From assembly GCA_949283695.1 (NCBI GenBank), contig CASDTX010000016.1:62001-126000 (forward strand): a stretch of 64,000 nt of DNA, written 5' to 3'. Both the position numbers and the translations under genes were made by a program. The DNA comes from an uncultured Eubacteriales bacterium. Its GTDB lineage: Bacteria; Bacillota; Clostridia; Lachnospirales; Lachnospiraceae. Position 1 is the first letter of the stretch; each line of letters starts with the position of its first letter. Under the pieces are notes generated by a model. The model saw only the letters and a list, made by a program, of their open reading frames with translations. It was not told the DNA's origin and ran no database searches. Positions 18,886 to 28,048 of this stretch are shown here, one piece after another.

Positions 18886-19818
18886 ATGGGAAATGGGATT
18901 ACATTAAGTGAGATTATTGAGAAAATGGATCTGAAGTGCCTCACACCGGAGGTGGATATAGTAGAGAAAGAAGTGAATATACCGGATATTAACCGGCCGG
19001 CTCTGCAGCTTGCGGGGTTCTTTGATCATTTCGATTCGAAACGGGTACAGATTATTGGAAATGTTGAGTACAAATATGTCCAGACGCTGTCCCAGGAGAG
19101 AAAGCTGGAAATCTACGACAAGCTTCTCTCACATCCGATTCCCTGCATTGTATTCTGCAGAGGCATAGAGCCGGAGAAAGAATTCCTCGTGAGGGCTACG
19201 GTCAACGGAATTCCGGTATTTAATACAGCGAAGCATACGTCGGAGTTCACGGCGGAGATCATCCGCTGGATGAATGTACGCCTTGCACCTTGCATTTCCA
19301 TTCACGGCGTGCTGGTCGATGTATACGGCGTGGGCGTTCTGATCATGGGTGAGAGCGGCATCGGAAAGAGCGAGGCAGCTCTGGAACTGATCAAAAGGGG
19401 ACATCGTCTTGTGACAGACGACGTGGTAGAGATCCGCAAAGTAAGTGATGAGACACTTGTCGGATCCGCACCGGATATTACGAAACATTTTATCGAATTA
19501 AGAGGAATCGGCATCGTGGACGTAAGGTCCATGTTCGGTGTACAGAGCGTCAGAGAGACGCAGAATATCGATCTGGTTATCACGCTGGAAGACTGGAGCA
19601 GAGACAAGGAATATGACAGACTGGGCCTGGAAGAGGAGTATACAGAATTCCTTGGCAATAAGGTAGTATGTCACAGGATTCCGATCCGTCCGGGAAGAAA
19701 TCTGGCGATCATCGTAGAGTCTGCGGCAGTCAACCACCGTCAGAAACTGATGGGATACAATGCGGCACAGGAGCTCTATAAACGTGTGCAGGAGAATCTG
19801 GCAAAGAAGAGAAGATAA
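18886..19818 (+). CDS. hprK: HPr kinase/phosphorylase
   Basis: HprK phosphorylates HPr at Ser46 in response to fructose-1,6-bisphosphate and removes the phosphate when Pi is high, controlling carbon catabolite repression with CcpA. The 310 residues have an N-terminal domain and a C-terminal kinase with Walker A GESGIGKSE near 155, the HRLVTDDVVEI segment and the signature ELRGIGIVDVRSMFG. The ATG follows GGAAGGAG. A glucokinase gene begins 25 bases after its stop, so an operon is likely. Confidence 0.96.
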   Translation: MGNGITLSEIIEKMDLKCLTPEVDIVEKEVNIPDINRPALQLAGFFDHFDSKRVQIIGNVEYKYVQTLSQERKLEIYDKLLSHPIPCIVFCRGIEPEKEFLVRATVNGIPVFNTAKHTSEFTAEIIRWMNVRLAPCISIHGVLVDVYGVGVLIMGESGIGKSEAALELIKRGHRLVTDDVVEIRKVSDETLVGSAPDITKHFIELRGIGIVDVRSMFGVQSVRETQNIDLVITLEDWSRDKEYDRLGLEEEYTEFLGNKVVCHRIPIRPGRNLAIIVESAAVNHRQKLMGYNAAQELYKRVQENLAKKRR

Positions 19819-19843
19819 TTCTATATAAAAGGAGGAAAACACT

Positions 19844-20779
19844 ATGAGATACTGTTTCGGAGTGGACATCGGAGGAACTACAGTGAAAATCGGACTGCTT
19901 GAAGAGAGCGGTGCGATTGTGGACAAGTGGGAGATTGTTACGGATACTTCAGAAGAGGGAAAAAACATTCTTCCGAATATTGCTGCTTCTATCGAGAAGA
20001 AGCTGGAGGAGCACCAGATTGACAAGGCAGATATCATCGGAGTCGGAGTGGGTGTGCCGGCACCGGTGACATCAGAGGGCGTCGTGAACGGTACGGCGAA
20101 TCTGGGGTGGAAGTATAAAGAAGTCAAGAGAGAGATGGAGGAGATGACCGGCCTGAAAGCTGCCATTGGCAACGATGCCAATGTGGCGGCTCTGGGAGAA
20201 ATGTGGAAAGGCGGCGGCGCCGGCGAGAAAAACATGATCATGGTAACGCTGGGAACCGGCGTCGGCGGCGGAGTGATCATTGACGGAAAGATCCTGGTCG
20301 GCCAGAACGGCGCAGGCGGAGAGATCGGACATCTCTGTGTGAACTATGAGGAGACCGACCGCTGCGGATGCGGCAACAGAGGATGTCTCGAGCAGTACGC
20401 TTCCGCAACCGGGATTGTTCGTCTGGCAAGGCAGAAGCTGGGGCAGGAGATGCGTCCTACGATCCTGAATAAAGAGGATGTTACGGCCAAAGATGTATTT
20501 GACGCGGTGAAGGCAGGAGATGAGGTGGCGAAGGAAATCGCTGTGACTTTCGGAAGATACCTGGGTTATGGACTGGCAAATCTTGCGGCTGTGGCAGATC
20601 CGGCTGTCTTCGTCATCGGAGGCGGTGTATCAAAGGCAGGGGAAGTGCTGATTCCTTACATAAGAGAGCCTTATATGGAACGCGCGTTTTTCGCGAATAA
20701 GAATGTCAAGTTCGTGCTGGCAGAACTCGGCAATGACGCCGGAATCTGCGGCTCAGCAAAGCTTGTTCTGGATGCGTAA
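19844..20779 (+). CDS. glk: ROK-family glucokinase
   Basis: Phosphorylates glucose, or a related sugar, with ATP. The 311 residues begin with the phosphate-binding DIGGTTVKIGLL, contain GNDANVAALGE, VTLGTGVGGG and the zinc-binding signature CGCGNRGCLEQYAS of ROK proteins. There is no N-terminal helix-turn-helix, so it is an enzyme rather than a ROK repressor. Translation starts at ATG after AAAGGAGGAAAA. Its place after hprK links sugar entry with the catabolite-repression kinase. Glucose specificity is inferred from similarity. Confidence 0.92.
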   Translation: MRYCFGVDIGGTTVKIGLLEESGAIVDKWEIVTDTSEEGKNILPNIAASIEKKLEEHQIDKADIIGVGVGVPAPVTSEGVVNGTANLGWKYKEVKREMEEMTGLKAAIGNDANVAALGEMWKGGGAGEKNMIMVTLGTGVGGGVIIDGKILVGQNGAGGEIGHLCVNYEETDRCGCGNRGCLEQYASATGIVRLARQKLGQEMRPTILNKEDVTAKDVFDAVKAGDEVAKEIAVTFGRYLGYGLANLAAVADPAVFVIGGGVSKAGEVLIPYIREPYMERAFFANKNVKFVLAELGNDAGICGSAKLVLDA

Positions 20780-20786
20780 TCAATAG

Positions 20787-20827
20787 CGTCGGTGTACAAG
20801 GAGCGTGCTGCCCCTTGTACACCGACG
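20787..20827. repeat. Palindromic intergenic element, copy 1
   Basis: A perfect 15-bp inverted repeat (20787-20801 with 20813-20827) lies just after the glucokinase stop. Read on the minus strand, its 5' arm and loop nearly match the element at 63527-63546 (shared core GGTGTACAAGGGGCAG). It could assist termination but has no T tract of its own. Confidence 0.6.
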
Positions 20828-20854
20828 GCAGATGGATCTGAGGTGGATCTGAAT

Positions 20855-20888
20855 CAGAGTGTATCGGTATGATATACTCTGTTTTTTT
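20855..20888 (+). terminator. Terminator after the hprK-glk operon
   Basis: An 11-bp stem (20855-20865 with 20871-20881, one G-U pair) with a 5-base loop is followed by seven T residues. Confidence 0.85.
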
Positions 20889-20898
20889 GCTATAGCAA

Positions 20899-20932
20899 AG
20901 AGCAGGGTACATCGTTCTATATACCCTGCTCT
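20899..20932 (-). terminator. Terminator-like hairpin for the class A penicillin-binding protein gene
   Basis: An 11-bp perfect stem (20922-20932 with 20899-20909) lies downstream of the minus-strand gene ending at 21016. It is followed by a short TTTGC run. Confidence 0.5.
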
Positions 20933-21015
20933 GTAAAGATTTCGTCTGTTTCTATTCGCAATATCGCCGTTCCTATTAAGCGATATCGTCTGCCATTTGG
21001 AACAGCGGACGGCTT

Positions 21016-23568
21016 TTATGTGGATGGATTAGACTGGGACGGGTCAGAGGGCTGAGACGGATCTGTCGACTGGCCGGGATCTGTGGGCTCGGTTGTTCCG
21101 CCCTCGCCTCCCTGTCCGCCGGATCCTTCCTCGTCTTCATCCTCATCATCCTTATCCTCGTCGTCTTTATCCTTATCTTTCTCGTCGTCCTCGTCTTCAT
21201 CCTCCTCGGTCTTATGTCCGGCACAACTTTGAGTGGGAACGGTATCCTTGTCGAAATACTCCGTAAGAGAAGTACAGCTTTCAACGGCAAGGTATCCGGT
21301 CTGTGTACAGATCGTTCTCTGGACAACAGAGGAAGGAGTCTGGAAATCTTTATACGGAAGATTCGCATGAATCTGTTCCATGATACTCCTCCAGATAACC
21401 TGGTGCCAGGTCTGGCTGAGTCCGTCCATGTGCTTATTCTCATCATATCCCCCCCAGACAGAAGCTGTATAGTACGGGGTGTAAGCGGAAATCCACAGGT
21501 CTGTACTGTTTTCTGTGGTACCGGTTTTGCCGGCGGCAACCATGTTGCCCAGTCTTGCAGATGTTCCGGTTCCGCGGTTGATGACATCTTCCATAGCGCT
21601 TGTCAGAAGATAAGCGGTAGACTCTTTGATCACTTCATGGGTTGACGGTGTAGATTTATCAATAAGTACGTTCCCGTCATGATCCAGGATCTGCGTGTAA
21701 AGGATCGGTTCTGTGTATACACCGCCGTTTGCGATTGCAGCATATGCTGCAGTCATCTCCAGATTATAGACACCTCGCGTGATTCCGCCGAGGGCTGTAG
21801 ACTGGACAATATCCGTTCCATAATTATAATTCGGATCGGTTCCGTCTTCCAGGGTGGTCAAACCGAAATTCAGCAAATATTCATATCCCTTTTCCAGTCC
21901 GACTTTTTCCGTCAGGGTGCGAACCGCGCAGACATTCATGGAATGCTCGATGGCATAGCGGACTCTTGTCTGACCGATATACGTGTGATCCCAGTTATTG
22001 ACCGGCTGGCCGCTGGCGTAGTTGTAAGGCTCGTCCATGATGGTTGATGCCAGAGTCATGCCGCATTCATTTAATCCGGGTGCATAGGTGGACAGGATCT
22101 TGAAGCAGGACCCGGGCTGTCTCGGAGTGCTTGTAGCACGGTTCAGCGAGAGGCTGGTTGTCTTCGTGCCGCGTCCGCCGACGATGGCTTTCACCTGTCC
22201 GGTATATTGATCCATGACTACCACTGAAACCTGAGGCTGCAGTGTGATATTCAGGTTTTCATCCACCTGATCGCCTGCCTCGGTGTTGATGCCCAGCGTG
22301 CTCTTATATTCTTCCACAGCCGCTCTGGCTTCGTCTTCCGTGCTGAAGACAAGCGGATTGGAATCCCCTCTTGCAGATGAGAGATAGGATGCCAGGTTTT
22401 CCTTGCTGTAATTCTCGGAAGTGCCGTCCGCCCGGTGGATGGTAAGCGCATATTCTACGCCGTACTCTACGATCGGATAGTAGGACTCGTCTGAAGTTAC
22501 AGCATCACAGATCTGCTGCATGGAGAGATCCTGCGTCGTCTTGATGGTAAGACCGCCGGTGTAAAGCAGATTGTATGCCTGTGTTTCTGAGTAGCCTTTT
22601 TCATCCATAAGATCCTGCACTACATCTTCGATCAGCGCGTCTGTGAAATAAGAATACGGAGTCGTATCTTCTGTGACGGCTGCGGTCTGAAGAATCCGGT
22701 CATAAACCGGGTCAGCTATCGCTCCGTCATATTCCTCCTGGGTGATATACCCCTGTTCCAGCATGTTGGTAAGGACTTTTTCCCGCCGTTCGGCATTGTT
22801 GTCCGGATAGGTTACCGGATCATATTCTGTCGGATTCTGAGTGATCGCCGCAATGACCGCACATTCTGAGAGGGACAGATCAGCAACATCCTTATTAAAA
22901 TATCTGGTGGAAGCGGTCTGGACACCGCTGCATCCCTGCCCTAAGTTAATGGTGTTCATGTATGCTTCCAGAATCTCTTCCTTGCTCATTTCTTTCTCGA
23001 ACTGGAGTGCCAGGTACTGCTCCTGGAGTTTTCGCTCCACACGGTCAAACAGTGTTTTCTCATTGACAAAGTTCGGGAATATGTTATTTTTAATCAGCTG
23101 CTGAGTAAGGGTGCTGGCGCCCTCTGTGAAATTGAATCCGTTGGTAATTCCTACCACGCCGGCTCTTATAATTCCCTGAAGGTCAACGCCGTTATGCTCG
23201 TAGAAACGCTCATCCTCAATGGCTACAAACGCATGAGGGAGATATTCCGAATTGGCTGTGATCTCATCGTATGTCTTGTACACACGATTGGAATCAGAAT
23301 CTTTCAGCGTCTCGATCACTGTGCCGGACTGGTCAGTGATTGTGGTTACAAATCCTTTCGGCTGAATATCATCGGCTGATACAGGCTGCGTATCGTCGAT
23401 GATCCTTTTCGCCAGGACGACGCCTCCGACCACACAGATAACTGCCAGAAGGATTATACAGATAATGACAGCCTTAAAGAGACGGACTCCCACACGTTTC
23501 TGCTTCATTTTCTTTTTTGAAGCGACAGTTTTCTTTCGCTTGGAAAGATTATTTTTTCCGTAATTCAC
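21016..23568 (-). CDS. Class A penicillin-binding protein (PBP1A type)
   Basis: A bifunctional peptidoglycan glycosyltransferase and transpeptidase. The 850 residues show a basic cytoplasmic start, one membrane helix at about 30-53, the glycosyltransferase domain with EDERFYEHNGVD near 117 and TLTQQL, and the transpeptidase with the nucleophile motif SCFK (in RQPGSCFK), SMN and KTGT. The last 70 residues are a low-complexity tail: an Asp/Glu/Lys run, then Gly-rich and Ser/Pro/Asp repeats. The start is GTG at 23568, behind AAGGAGGAT. A candidate -10 TATAAT lies at 23598-23603. Confidence 0.94.
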   Translation of the reverse strand: MNYGKNNLSKRKKTVASKKKMKQKRVGVRLFKAVIICIILLAVICVVGGVVLAKRIIDDTQPVSADDIQPKGFVTTITDQSGTVIETLKDSDSNRVYKTYDEITANSEYLPHAFVAIEDERFYEHNGVDLQGIIRAGVVGITNGFNFTEGASTLTQQLIKNNIFPNFVNEKTLFDRVERKLQEQYLALQFEKEMSKEEILEAYMNTINLGQGCSGVQTASTRYFNKDVADLSLSECAVIAAITQNPTEYDPVTYPDNNAERREKVLTNMLEQGYITQEEYDGAIADPVYDRILQTAAVTEDTTPYSYFTDALIEDVVQDLMDEKGYSETQAYNLLYTGGLTIKTTQDLSMQQICDAVTSDESYYPIVEYGVEYALTIHRADGTSENYSKENLASYLSSARGDSNPLVFSTEDEARAAVEEYKSTLGINTEAGDQVDENLNITLQPQVSVVVMDQYTGQVKAIVGGRGTKTTSLSLNRATSTPRQPGSCFKILSTYAPGLNECGMTLASTIMDEPYNYASGQPVNNWDHTYIGQTRVRYAIEHSMNVCAVRTLTEKVGLEKGYEYLLNFGLTTLEDGTDPNYNYGTDIVQSTALGGITRGVYNLEMTAAYAAIANGGVYTEPILYTQILDHDGNVLIDKSTPSTHEVIKESTAYLLTSAMEDVINRGTGTSARLGNMVAAGKTGTTENSTDLWISAYTPYYTASVWGGYDENKHMDGLSQTWHQVIWRSIMEQIHANLPYKDFQTPSSVVQRTICTQTGYLAVESCTSLTEYFDKDTVPTQSCAGHKTEEDEDEDDEKDKDKDDEDKDDEDEDEEGSGGQGGEGGTTEPTDPGQSTDPSQPSDPSQSNPST

Positions 23569-23682
23569 GAATCACATCCTCCTTTTCAACTCTTATGATT
23601 ATAACAAATATAGTCATTCAAATAAAGAAAAAAATAAAATCTTCATATTTTCTGCATGAAATCTTTCGAATTTTGTTTTCCC

Positions 23683-23711
23683 TTGTAGAACCGGCGGGGG
23701 TCTGCTATAGT
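23683..23711 (+). promoter_or_regulatory. Candidate promoter for the YigZ-family gene
   Basis: TTGTAG at 23683-23688 and TATAGT at 23706-23711 are 17 bases apart. A second TATAAT overlaps at 23711-23716. Confidence 0.5.
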
Positions 23712-23776
23712 ATAATACGTATTTGTAACCAACGCTGCCGGCTCTGAAGGAAAGAGGGCCGGAGAGGGAGGCTGTT

Positions 23777-24433
23777 ATGGACTGTTATCACACTGTGGAC
23801 TGCGCAGGGGCGGGGGAAATCGTGGAAAAGAAATCCCGTTTCATTGCGAATATTTATCCGGCTGCATCAGAGGAAGAGGCGTTTCGGCATCTGGAAGAAA
23901 TAAAGAAGATGTACTGGGACGCCAGGCATCACTGCTGGGCATATGTGATTGGAAGAAATCCGGCATCCGAGCGCATGAGCGATGACGGAGAACCTGCGGG
24001 AACGGCCGGCAAGCCGATCCTGGAAGTGCTCCGCGGGAAAGGGCTGACAGATGTCTTTCTTGTTGTGACACGGTATTTTGGAGGTACGCTGCTTGGCACG
24101 GGCGGACTGGTGCGGGCCTATACATCCGCGGCGGCGGAGGCAATTGCCCATACTGAAATCATAACCAGAATCCATGGTTTTAAACTGAAAATCACCACGG
24201 ATTATACGGGACTGGGGAAACTGCAGTATCTTCTGGCACAGCGAGGTCTGCATATCCTGGACACGGTATATACAGAGAAGGTGGAGATCTATGTACTTGT
24301 GCCGGACGAGGAAGAAGGCGCTCTTCATAAAGCGGTTCTGGAAGGGACCGGGGGACAGGCGCTTATGGAGAAGCAGGAGTCCTGCTGGTTCGCGCTGGCG
24401 GAAGACGGGGTCCGATTATATGAACAGCCGTAA
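23777..24433 (+). CDS. YigZ/IMPACT family protein
   Basis: A 218-residue protein of the UPF0029/YigZ family, related to the N-terminal domain of eukaryotic IMPACT. The N-terminal half holds the family signature: KKSRFIANIYP, DARHHCWAY and GEPAGTAGKPILEVL, then VVTRYFGGTLLGTGGLVRAY. The C-terminal part matches the DUF1949 domain with a ferredoxin-like fold. Related proteins bind nucleic acids or affect translation, but the biochemical role is not settled. It starts at ATG behind GAGAGGGAGG and stands alone between two divergent or convergent neighbours. Confidence 0.9.
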   Translation: MDCYHTVDCAGAGEIVEKKSRFIANIYPAASEEEAFRHLEEIKKMYWDARHHCWAYVIGRNPASERMSDDGEPAGTAGKPILEVLRGKGLTDVFLVVTRYFGGTLLGTGGLVRAYTSAAAEAIAHTEIITRIHGFKLKITTDYTGLGKLQYLLAQRGLHILDTVYTEKVEIYVLVPDEEEGALHKAVLEGTGGQALMEKQESCWFALAEDGVRLYEQP

Positions 24434-24504
24434 GGGAGAAGCGGGAGACAGACGGGAACATACGACGGCAGGGCACGCGCGGCACACGCGGGCGGAAACA
24501 TCAG

Positions 24505-24563
24505 AAGTCCCCGGGCAGCAGATCGGAGGATCTAATCCTGATCTGCTGCCCGGGGACTTTTCT
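24505..24563 (+). terminator. Terminator after the YigZ gene, shared with hpf
   Basis: A perfect 20-bp stem (24505-24524 with 24540-24559) with a 15-base loop ends in TTTT. It lies 16 bases before the stop of the convergent hpf gene and may also block readthrough from that side. Confidence 0.8.
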
Positions 24564-24579
24564 ACGACTTTATAACTGC

Positions 24580-25137
24580 TTACGAGAATTCCGGTTCAAT
24601 CAGTCCGAAGGAGCCGTCTTTTCTCTTATATACAACATTGACTTCCTCAGTCTCTGCATTGGAGAATACAAAGAAACTGTGTCCTAAAAGCTCCATCTGG
24701 ATGCAGGCATCTTCCGGATACATCGGTTTGATTCCAAACCGCTTTGTGCGGACGATACGGATCTCATCGTCCTCCGGGGATGCTTCGTCAGATTCAATGA
24801 ATTCTTTCTTGATGCTTCCGGTGGGAGCAGCTCCGGTGGGATGGCCCTGATTCCTTGCCACCAGCTTGTTCTTGTATTTGCGCAGCTGGCGTTCGATAAC
24901 CTCCTCTACCAGATCAATGGATACATACATGTCATTGCTTGTCTGTTCGGAGCGGATAAGGTTTCCTTTCACCGGGATCGTCACCTCAATCTTCTGACGT
25001 CCCTTCTCCACACTGAGGGTTACGATAATTTCTGTTTCAGGAGTGAAGTACCTTTCAAGTTTTCCTAACTTTTGTTCGATTGCCTCTCTGAGGCCTGATG
25101 TTACTTCGATGTTCTTTCCGCTGATGATAAAATTCAT
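24580..25137 (-). CDS. hpf: Ribosome hibernation-promoting factor, long form
   Basis: Binds the small ribosomal subunit and pairs 70S ribosomes into inactive 100S dimers during starvation. The 185 residues have the N-terminal RaiA-type domain (MNFIISGKNIEVTSGLREAIE) and the C-terminal dimerisation domain typical of long HPF (IVRTKRFGIKPMYPEDA, LGHSFFVFSNAET, YKRKDGSFGLIEPE). The start at 25137 is supported by AAAAGGAG nine bases upstream and by family alignment; a longer reading to 25182 is rejected. It is monocistronic. Confidence 0.95.
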   Translation of the reverse strand: MNFIISGKNIEVTSGLREAIEQKLGKLERYFTPETEIIVTLSVEKGRQKIEVTIPVKGNLIRSEQTSNDMYVSIDLVEEVIERQLRKYKNKLVARNQGHPTGAAPTGSIKKEFIESDEASPEDDEIRIVRTKRFGIKPMYPEDACIQMELLGHSFFVFSNAETEEVNVVYKRKDGSFGLIEPEFS

Positions 25138-25225
25138 GCTGTTCAACTCCTTTTTGTCCATATTTAACATAAACATGTGCAAAATATGTGTTTATATTAT
25201 GTAAATATTATAACACGGAACAGCG

Positions 25226-25840
25226 TTAATGTATAGAGCGGATCACCTCAATACGGGTGATTTTTCCTTCTGTGATCTTCGCGATCCGAAGTCCCAGATC
25301 TGAGAAGTAGACACAGGCACCAATCCCCATCTCTGTGCCTTCCTCCTCCATCTTGTGGAGAAGCACATCCAGAAGCGTGTCGTCGTGATCCTGACAGGGG
25401 ATGTTCAGGTGGAACAGCCGGTTGATGCGGCGGACTTTCTGCGTGGCACGGAACACGGTCTTGTCTGTCTCGTCAAAGGAAGAGAACAGAAACCTTCTGG
25501 TGGCGAACAGAATTGCGATGGCGATCACGCCCAGAAGGCTGTTTACCGGTGAGGAATGATCGATGATGACCTGGCGGGCGATGGCGAAGAGCAGCACCTC
25601 AAACACCGTGATCGGAGAGTGCAGGTAGAGCATGCGGATCAGCTCTACGCCGATGATCAAGTTGAAGCAGGAGGTCAGAAGATCATCGTAATTGGGATAC
25701 GTATTGAGATCCGGAAGGTGCCCCACGGACAGAATGAGCTGAACGGTCATGATAATGATTCCGCAGGCCAGGAGGGCCGCAATTACGAATTCCAGTACTT
25801 TGGTCAGGTTTTTCAGAAACAGGTGGGCGTATTTCTCCAT
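25226..25840 (-). CDS. PsiE-like integral membrane protein
   Basis: A 204-residue protein with four hydrophobic segments in its first 125 residues and a cytoplasmic C-terminal domain. The segment VELIRMLYLHSPITVFEVLLF followed by ARQVIIDHS resembles the core of phosphate-starvation-inducible PsiE proteins. The soluble C-terminal part (about 130-204) is not one I recognise with confidence. The ATG at 25840 has AAGGAGAAG upstream. It lies 73 bases downstream of the typA stop in the same direction, so co-transcription is possible. Function is unknown. Confidence 0.65.
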   Translation of the reverse strand: MEKYAHLFLKNLTKVLEFVIAALLACGIIIMTVQLILSVGHLPDLNTYPNYDDLLTSCFNLIIGVELIRMLYLHSPITVFEVLLFAIARQVIIDHSSPVNSLLGVIAIAILFATRRFLFSSFDETDKTVFRATQKVRRINRLFHLNIPCQDHDDTLLDVLLHKMEEEGTEMGIGACVYFSDLGLRIAKITEGKITRIEVIRSIH

Positions 25841-25912
25841 AAGTCTTCTCCTTTGTCTGTGTAGAAAGAAAGCCGCGCTGAGGCGGCCTTCTGTCATTTA
25901 CATATGATTCGT

Positions 25913-27742
25913 TTACTGTTTCATCGCACTGCGTTTGCGCATCCTGGAATCCAGGATCTTCTTGCGGATACGCAGGGACTTGGGGGTGACTTCCAGAAGC
26001 TCGTCTGTATCGATGAAATCCAGCGCCTGTTCCAGGCTTAAGATCTTCGGCGGTGTCAGACGGAGCGCTTCATCTGCGCTGGAAGAACGGGTGTTGGTCA
26101 GGTGCTTGGTCTTGCAGACATTGAGTTCGATGTCTTCGGCTTTGCCGTTCTGGCCGACAACCATTCCTGCATACACCTTTTCACCGGGGCCTATAAACAG
26201 TGTACCACGCTCCTGGGCGCTGTACAATCCATAAGTGACAGATTCTCCGGTTTCAAAGGCAATCAGTGATCCCTGCTTGCGGTACTGGATATCTCCCTTA
26301 TACGGAGCATAGCCGTCGAAGCTGGTGTTCAGGATGCCGTTGCCCTTCGTATCCGTCAGGAACTCCCCGCGGTAGCCGATCAGACCCCTGGAGGGGATGG
26401 AGAATTCCAGCCGGGTATAGCCGCCGTTGGACGTGCCCATGTTTCTGAGTTCGCCTTTGCGCTGGCCGAGTTTCTCAATTACAACACCGGTAAATTCATC
26501 CGGAACGTCAATATATGCCAGTTCCATGGGCTCCAGTTTCTTTCCGTTTTCGTCTGTGTGGTAGAGAACCTCTGCTTTGCTGACGGCAAATTCATAGCCC
26601 TCTCTCCGCATGTTTTCGATCAGAACCGACAGATGAAGCTCGCCCCGGCCGGACACTTTGAAACTGTCCGTATTCTCCATCTCCTCTACCCGCAGGCTGA
26701 CGTCTGTGTTCAGCTCCCGGAACAGGCGGTCGCGCAGGTGGCGGGAGGTGACGTATTTCCCTTCCTGGCCGGCGAACGGGCTGTCGTTGACGATGAACTG
26801 CATGGCAATGGTTGGCTCTGAGATCTTCTGGAACGGGATCGGCTCCGGATTCTCAGGGGAACATAAGGTATCGCCGATGGAGATATCCGAGATTCCTGAA
26901 ATCGCCACGATGGAGCCGATGGAAGCTTCCTTGACTTCTACCTTATTTAAACCGTCGAACTCGTAGAGGCGGCTGATGCGGACTTTCTCCTGCTTGTCCG
27001 GATCGTGATGATTGACAAGCACCATATCCTGATTCACGGCGATGGTTCCGTTGTCCACCTTGCCGATCCCGATACGGCCTACATACTCGTTATAGTCAAT
27101 GGTGCTGATGAGTACCTGAGTGGGCGCCTCCGGATCCCCTTCGGGAGCGGGGATGTAGTCCAGGATTGTCTCAAAAAGCGGCTTCATGTCCCGCTCTTCA
27201 TCTGAGAGATCCAGCACTGCTACGCCGGCCTTGGCGGAAGCATAGATAAAGGGGCATTCCAGCTGTTCGTCGGAAGCACCCAGATCGATAAAGAGCTCCA
27301 GCACTTCATCGATGACTGCGTCCGGTCTGGCCTCCGGGCGGTCGATCTTATTGATGCATACAATGACCGGAAGATCCAGATCCAGGGCTTTCCTGAGGAC
27401 AAACTTTGTCTGGGGCATGGCCCCCTCGAAGGCATCTACAACAAGGACGACGCCGTCTACCATTTTGAGCACGCGCTCTACCTCGCCGCCGAAATCCGCG
27501 TGTCCCGGGGTGTCAATGATATTGATTTTCACACCGTTATAGTGAACCGCAGTGTTCTTGGAGAGGATCGTGATGCCTCTCTCTCGTTCAATGTCGTTCG
27601 AGTCCATGACACGCTCAGCGACTTCCTGATTCTCGCGGAATACACCGCTCTGTTTTAAAAGCTCGTCAACCAGTGTCGTCTTTCCGTGGTCAACGTGGGC
27701 AATGATCGCTATGTTTCTTACATCTTCGCGTTTTGTTTTCAT
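25913..27742 (-). CDS. typA: Translational GTPase TypA/BipA
   Basis: A ribosome-associated GTPase related to EF-G that helps 50S assembly and growth under cold or other stress. The 609 residues show the G1 motif AHVDHGKTTL, the GITI effector segment, DTPGHADFGGEVER, and NKIDRPEARPD for base specificity. Domains III and V and the TypA-specific C-terminal region follow, with TKHLTNTRSSSADEA and LSLEQALDFID. Length and motifs match the family throughout. A separate promoter lies upstream. Confidence 0.96.
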   Translation of the reverse strand: MKTKREDVRNIAIIAHVDHGKTTLVDELLKQSGVFRENQEVAERVMDSNDIERERGITILSKNTAVHYNGVKINIIDTPGHADFGGEVERVLKMVDGVVLVVDAFEGAMPQTKFVLRKALDLDLPVIVCINKIDRPEARPDAVIDEVLELFIDLGASDEQLECPFIYASAKAGVAVLDLSDEERDMKPLFETILDYIPAPEGDPEAPTQVLISTIDYNEYVGRIGIGKVDNGTIAVNQDMVLVNHHDPDKQEKVRISRLYEFDGLNKVEVKEASIGSIVAISGISDISIGDTLCSPENPEPIPFQKISEPTIAMQFIVNDSPFAGQEGKYVTSRHLRDRLFRELNTDVSLRVEEMENTDSFKVSGRGELHLSVLIENMRREGYEFAVSKAEVLYHTDENGKKLEPMELAYIDVPDEFTGVVIEKLGQRKGELRNMGTSNGGYTRLEFSIPSRGLIGYRGEFLTDTKGNGILNTSFDGYAPYKGDIQYRKQGSLIAFETGESVTYGLYSAQERGTLFIGPGEKVYAGMVVGQNGKAEDIELNVCKTKHLTNTRSSSADEALRLTPPKILSLEQALDFIDTDELLEVTPKSLRIRKKILDSRMRKRSAMKQ

Positions 27743-28048
27743 AAATATTCTGCACTCTTTCCTTCATAATTAGATTCAAACTTGCAACTTCCTTATTTTA
27801 TCACAAATCTCTCGTTTGACAACCCCACAGTTCCTGGGAAGCCCCAGAATAGTATCAGTTCAGCCGTCTTCTGACGCAGATGGCTGAACTGATACCCAGA
27901 ATGCTCCAAGAAATCTGTCGAACGGTTTTCTTTTCCGGTCCGTTCTAAATCAGGGCCTGACTTCATACATTTAGTAGTGACTGAAAATACCTATCCTCTC
28001 TGGGCCTTGATGCAGAGAGGGTATCAGAGGAAGGGAGAACTACAGATT
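27743..28048. other. 306-base intergenic region between divergent typA and the OB-fold gene
   Basis: It holds the typA promoter (TTGTCA-N16-TAAAAT on the minus strand, 27795-27822) and a 14-bp perfect inverted repeat (27852-27865 with 27882-27895). The motif CCCAGAAT flanks the palindrome on both sides. I see no convincing promoter for the rightward gene and no additional coding region. Confidence 0.6.
27795..27822 (-). promoter_or_regulatory. Candidate sigma-A promoter for typA
   Basis: On the minus strand TTGTCA (27817-27822) and TAAAAT (27795-27800) are 16 bases apart, about 55 bases upstream of the typA start. Confidence 0.55.

Noticed and set aside
24434-24579. A possible small gene between the YigZ gene and hpf
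   Set aside because: The open frame there is an out-of-frame continuation from the YigZ gene into the terminator, without its own ribosome site.
25138-25225. A non-coding RNA upstream of hpf
   Set aside because: The gap of less than 100 bases is AT-rich and holds no strong stems, so there is no room or structure for a large leader RNA.
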